From Caprimulgus europaeus (taxonomy: Eukaryota; Chordata; Aves; Caprimulgiformes; Caprimulgidae), in contig OU015528.1 in NCBI GenBank assembly GCA_907165065.1, positions 40,167,515 to 40,231,514 of the forward strand: a DNA stretch of 64,000 nt, given 5' to 3'. Below the pieces are notes generated by a model that worked only from the letters and a program-made list of their open reading frames with translations, did not search any database and was not told the origin of the DNA. This document shows, in pieces, positions 61,586 through 64,000 of the stretch. The position numbers were made by a program, and so were the translations under genes. The stretch's first letter is position 1; the number at the start of each line of letters is the position of its first letter.

Positions 61586-64000
61586 CTTTAAGAAGTGCCT
61601 TTCGGGCCTAGTAACCTTTTTTTTTAAAAAAAAAAAGTTGTTGTTGAAATATGAAATATGGATTTTTTCACAAATTTAAAATGTGGTTCTTCTACCTCTG
61701 ACTACTATGCAGAGGTCAGTGAAGCTGAAGAGCTCAATTAGCTCTCTTCAGCTGTCTCCTTTAATTTTTCTATGATGATTCTAACTATCCTTTAACTTAC
61801 ATTCCAGTGTTTGCTGGAGCTTGGGAGGTTCCTGTGGGTGCCATGGAAAGAAGTGTGAGAAGTTTTCTATTCTTTACAGAGATATTCTGCTCCGCTGAGG
61901 ATGCTGTGTCAGCTACTATTGTCTTCAAAGTGCCCAAAATAATGATTAGTATTCATATAAGAGTCCAGAAAGCATGTTTCACTTAGAACTTACTTACAAC
62001 TCAGAATATGTATAAAAAAGTCACTGATTATATTGTGATATCAGTTCAGTATGTCTTCAAAATATTTGATCAGATGTGGTTCACACACTGCAGCCAAAGC
62101 ACCTTAAACTATTCTGCTGATACACACATGCATCAGCACTGTATACCCCTCATCAAACACACTTAAGAAATTTTCCCAGGTGAGCCCTTTTCATTTTCAC
62201 AGCAAATACCTTCCAGAAAACAGTGAGGGCATTCTTCAAACATGTGAAAGTCTTTGAGTGAAAAGGAACAGCTCTCTCCCTTCTTAAGATTTCCCACAAT
62301 GGATCTCACTTCAGTATTATAACTTCCTGAAAAAGGCCACCCATCTTATCTTACATGTGGTGAAAGAGATACCAGCCCTGCATCCCACCTGCACAGCCTA
62401 CTGCCTGAGACTGAGAAGAAAAACGCAAGGTCAATTGCCTTCCTTTATCTGTTACCTTCAGGAGATACTCCAGCAGGAGACTTGCTACAGTCAGAAAATC
62501 AGAGGACCTTTGGGGCAATGAGGACTTTCAGATTCCCATTCCCCAAGGGGAACTGGTTAGCCTGCTGTCCTTGAAAGCTATCCTCAAGTGTATTTCTCCT
62601 TACCACCAACACTGAAATTGCTCATCTTTTACCTCAGAAGAGAAAACACACCAGACAAATTAACGGAGCTGTCAGACGTGGTCAGGAAAGTTGAAAATAA
62701 AAATCAAATAAATAAACTAAAAAGTCAACACCCTAATACATTTGAAAAATGCTTGATGGACCATAAATGTATCAAGAGATCTGGGAGGACTCTCAGGAGA
62801 CTTGGCAAGAGACTTGGCTGGGAGCTACATGAATGCAAACATGTCAGAACTGTGATGAGAGAAGCAATGAAAGAGAGTGAATTTCCAAAAAAGAGGGAAA
62901 AAAGTGCAAATTAAGAATAAGATATGGAACCAACTGAGGAGCTGGCAAACAAGACAGGAAAGGATTTCAGAAACAAACCAAGAGGAACACCATTAGCAGT
63001 GATAATAAAAGCACTTTCAGAAATATCTGGGGGACTTTGAAGTAATTAGTGAAAGAAGAAGAAGCAGCAGGGAAAATACCACTGGAAAAGAAAAATGTGA
63101 TAAACCAGGTCAAATTTAATCACAACCACAAAATGATGAATAAATAAAACATAGTGCAAAACCTTAAAGCAAGTACTGTTAGAGAAAGCAGTATGTCTGT
63201 AATGGAATAACATGCTAGAAACATGGGTTATCTTTTCAACTGTTTAAACATACTGGCAGTCTTAATAATATTGTAAATATTTACAGTATTGTTATAAGTA
63301 AAATTATAAGTAAAATACTACATATTAAAATCTCTAGCAAGTTATCTATCATTCTGATAAATTAATATAAGGATTTTACTATTTATATATTGTACTTTTT
63401 TCATGCTATGACATTTCTTTTCAGATCCAGTCGAGATCAGGTTTCACCTTTCAGAATGTTGAAAAGTCCACACTGTCCCAGTTTGATGATTCAGACAAAG
63501 GGTGTCATAGAGGATCAGAAAGCCACTCAGTAGTTCAATTCAAGTTCAAGAAAGAGGACTGTCTAATCATACCACATTGTTACATATTCAGTTTAATCAT
63601 TTTACCATTTGAAAGCTCCAGTTTTCAACCTATCATATTTTTTTACTGGGCCCAGTCCAACCTCCAAAGAACTGGAAATTCAATCCATTAATCAAGTTTT
63701 TAGGGCTTACTTAGCATTCAGCACTGACACCCCCATAGGTTACATACAAACTGTAGTTATGTTACATTGTTGGTGGTTGTTGAAATTCCTAACACAAATC
63801 TTTCCATAAATTTTTTTCACAAACATAAACTTACACTAGGCATCATTTATCATTTACCACTGTAGTGCTGAACCTGCTAGATTCAAATCTGAGATACAGA
63901 AAGTAAGAAAAACACAAAATAAAAGCACTAAAAATAAATTACTTGTGCAAGGAGCTTAAAATATGGAATTAGTGTAGGTGTTCTTCTATAACTGTACTTC
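59936..64000 (-). other. MGAT4C: MGAT4C intron (continues past the window edge)
   Basis: Expected to be the intron before the stem exon. I looked on the minus strand for the anchor exon (in human about 49 residues with a hydrophobic FLGVLVIFLLF-like stretch) and did not find it. Two uninterrupted frames at 61262-61047 (minus) and 62588-62914 (plus) have no recognised similarity. A 29-base T-run lies near 61557-61585 and an A-run near 61299-61315. Confidence 0.7.

Noticed and set aside
1-64000. CRISPR arrays, operons, tRNA or rRNA genes, or a novel multi-gene system
   Set aside because: This is vertebrate nuclear DNA with two split genes; I saw no spaced direct repeats, cloverleaf tRNA boxes or rRNA motifs.

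Overview
This is vertebrate nuclear DNA, almost certainly avian. The evidence is a neurotensin precursor whose spliced exons encode the chicken-type peptide QLHVNKARRPYIL and the bird-type hexapeptide KNPYIL (LANT-6), several CR1 LINE copies with their octamer tails, avian ERV long terminal repeats, and no mammalian SINEs. The large solo LTR looks like a type I remember as common in songbirds, so a passerine is my best guess, but this is weakly supported.

The window holds two host genes in convergent orientation. NTS lies on the plus strand: CpG island about 11.1-12.65 kb, CRE-like site and TATA box at 12.15-12.18 kb, and four coding exons at 12336-12396, 16508-16569, 21823-22047 and 25297-25443. 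Together these encode a 164-residue precursor whose exon phases join without a break. MGAT4C lies on the minus strand and is only partly present. Its last coding exon is 57695-56542. The preceding coding exon, 59935-59788, is too short to stand out as an open frame and was found from homology plus splice signals. The first coding exon, with the membrane anchor, was not found and probably lies beyond the right edge. From memory, the order NTS then MGAT4C in opposite orientation matches the human locus on chromosome 12q21.

Region by region: 1-11.1 kb is AT-rich intergenic sequence with one CR1 tail. 11.1-25.7 kb is the NTS promoter and gene, with a 1150-bp solo LTR in intron 3 flanked by a perfect 5-bp duplication. 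25.7-56.5 kb is a 31-kb gene-free interval with two CR1 copies, two decayed ERVL-type LTR pieces, a 435-bp pentanucleotide satellite (AAAAG/AAAGG/AAGGG on the minus strand) and several C-tracts. 56.5-64 kb is the 3' part of MGAT4C with a CR1 tail in its intron.

NTS makes secreted neuropeptides. MGAT4C is a Golgi N-glycan branching enzyme. Nothing suggests they work in one pathway; their proximity is ancestral synteny. I found no RNA genes, CRISPR arrays or multi-gene system. The observations most worth a second look are the solo LTR beside NTS exon 3, the repeats and upstream reading frame around the NTS promoter, the pentanucleotide satellite, and the short MGAT4C exon.
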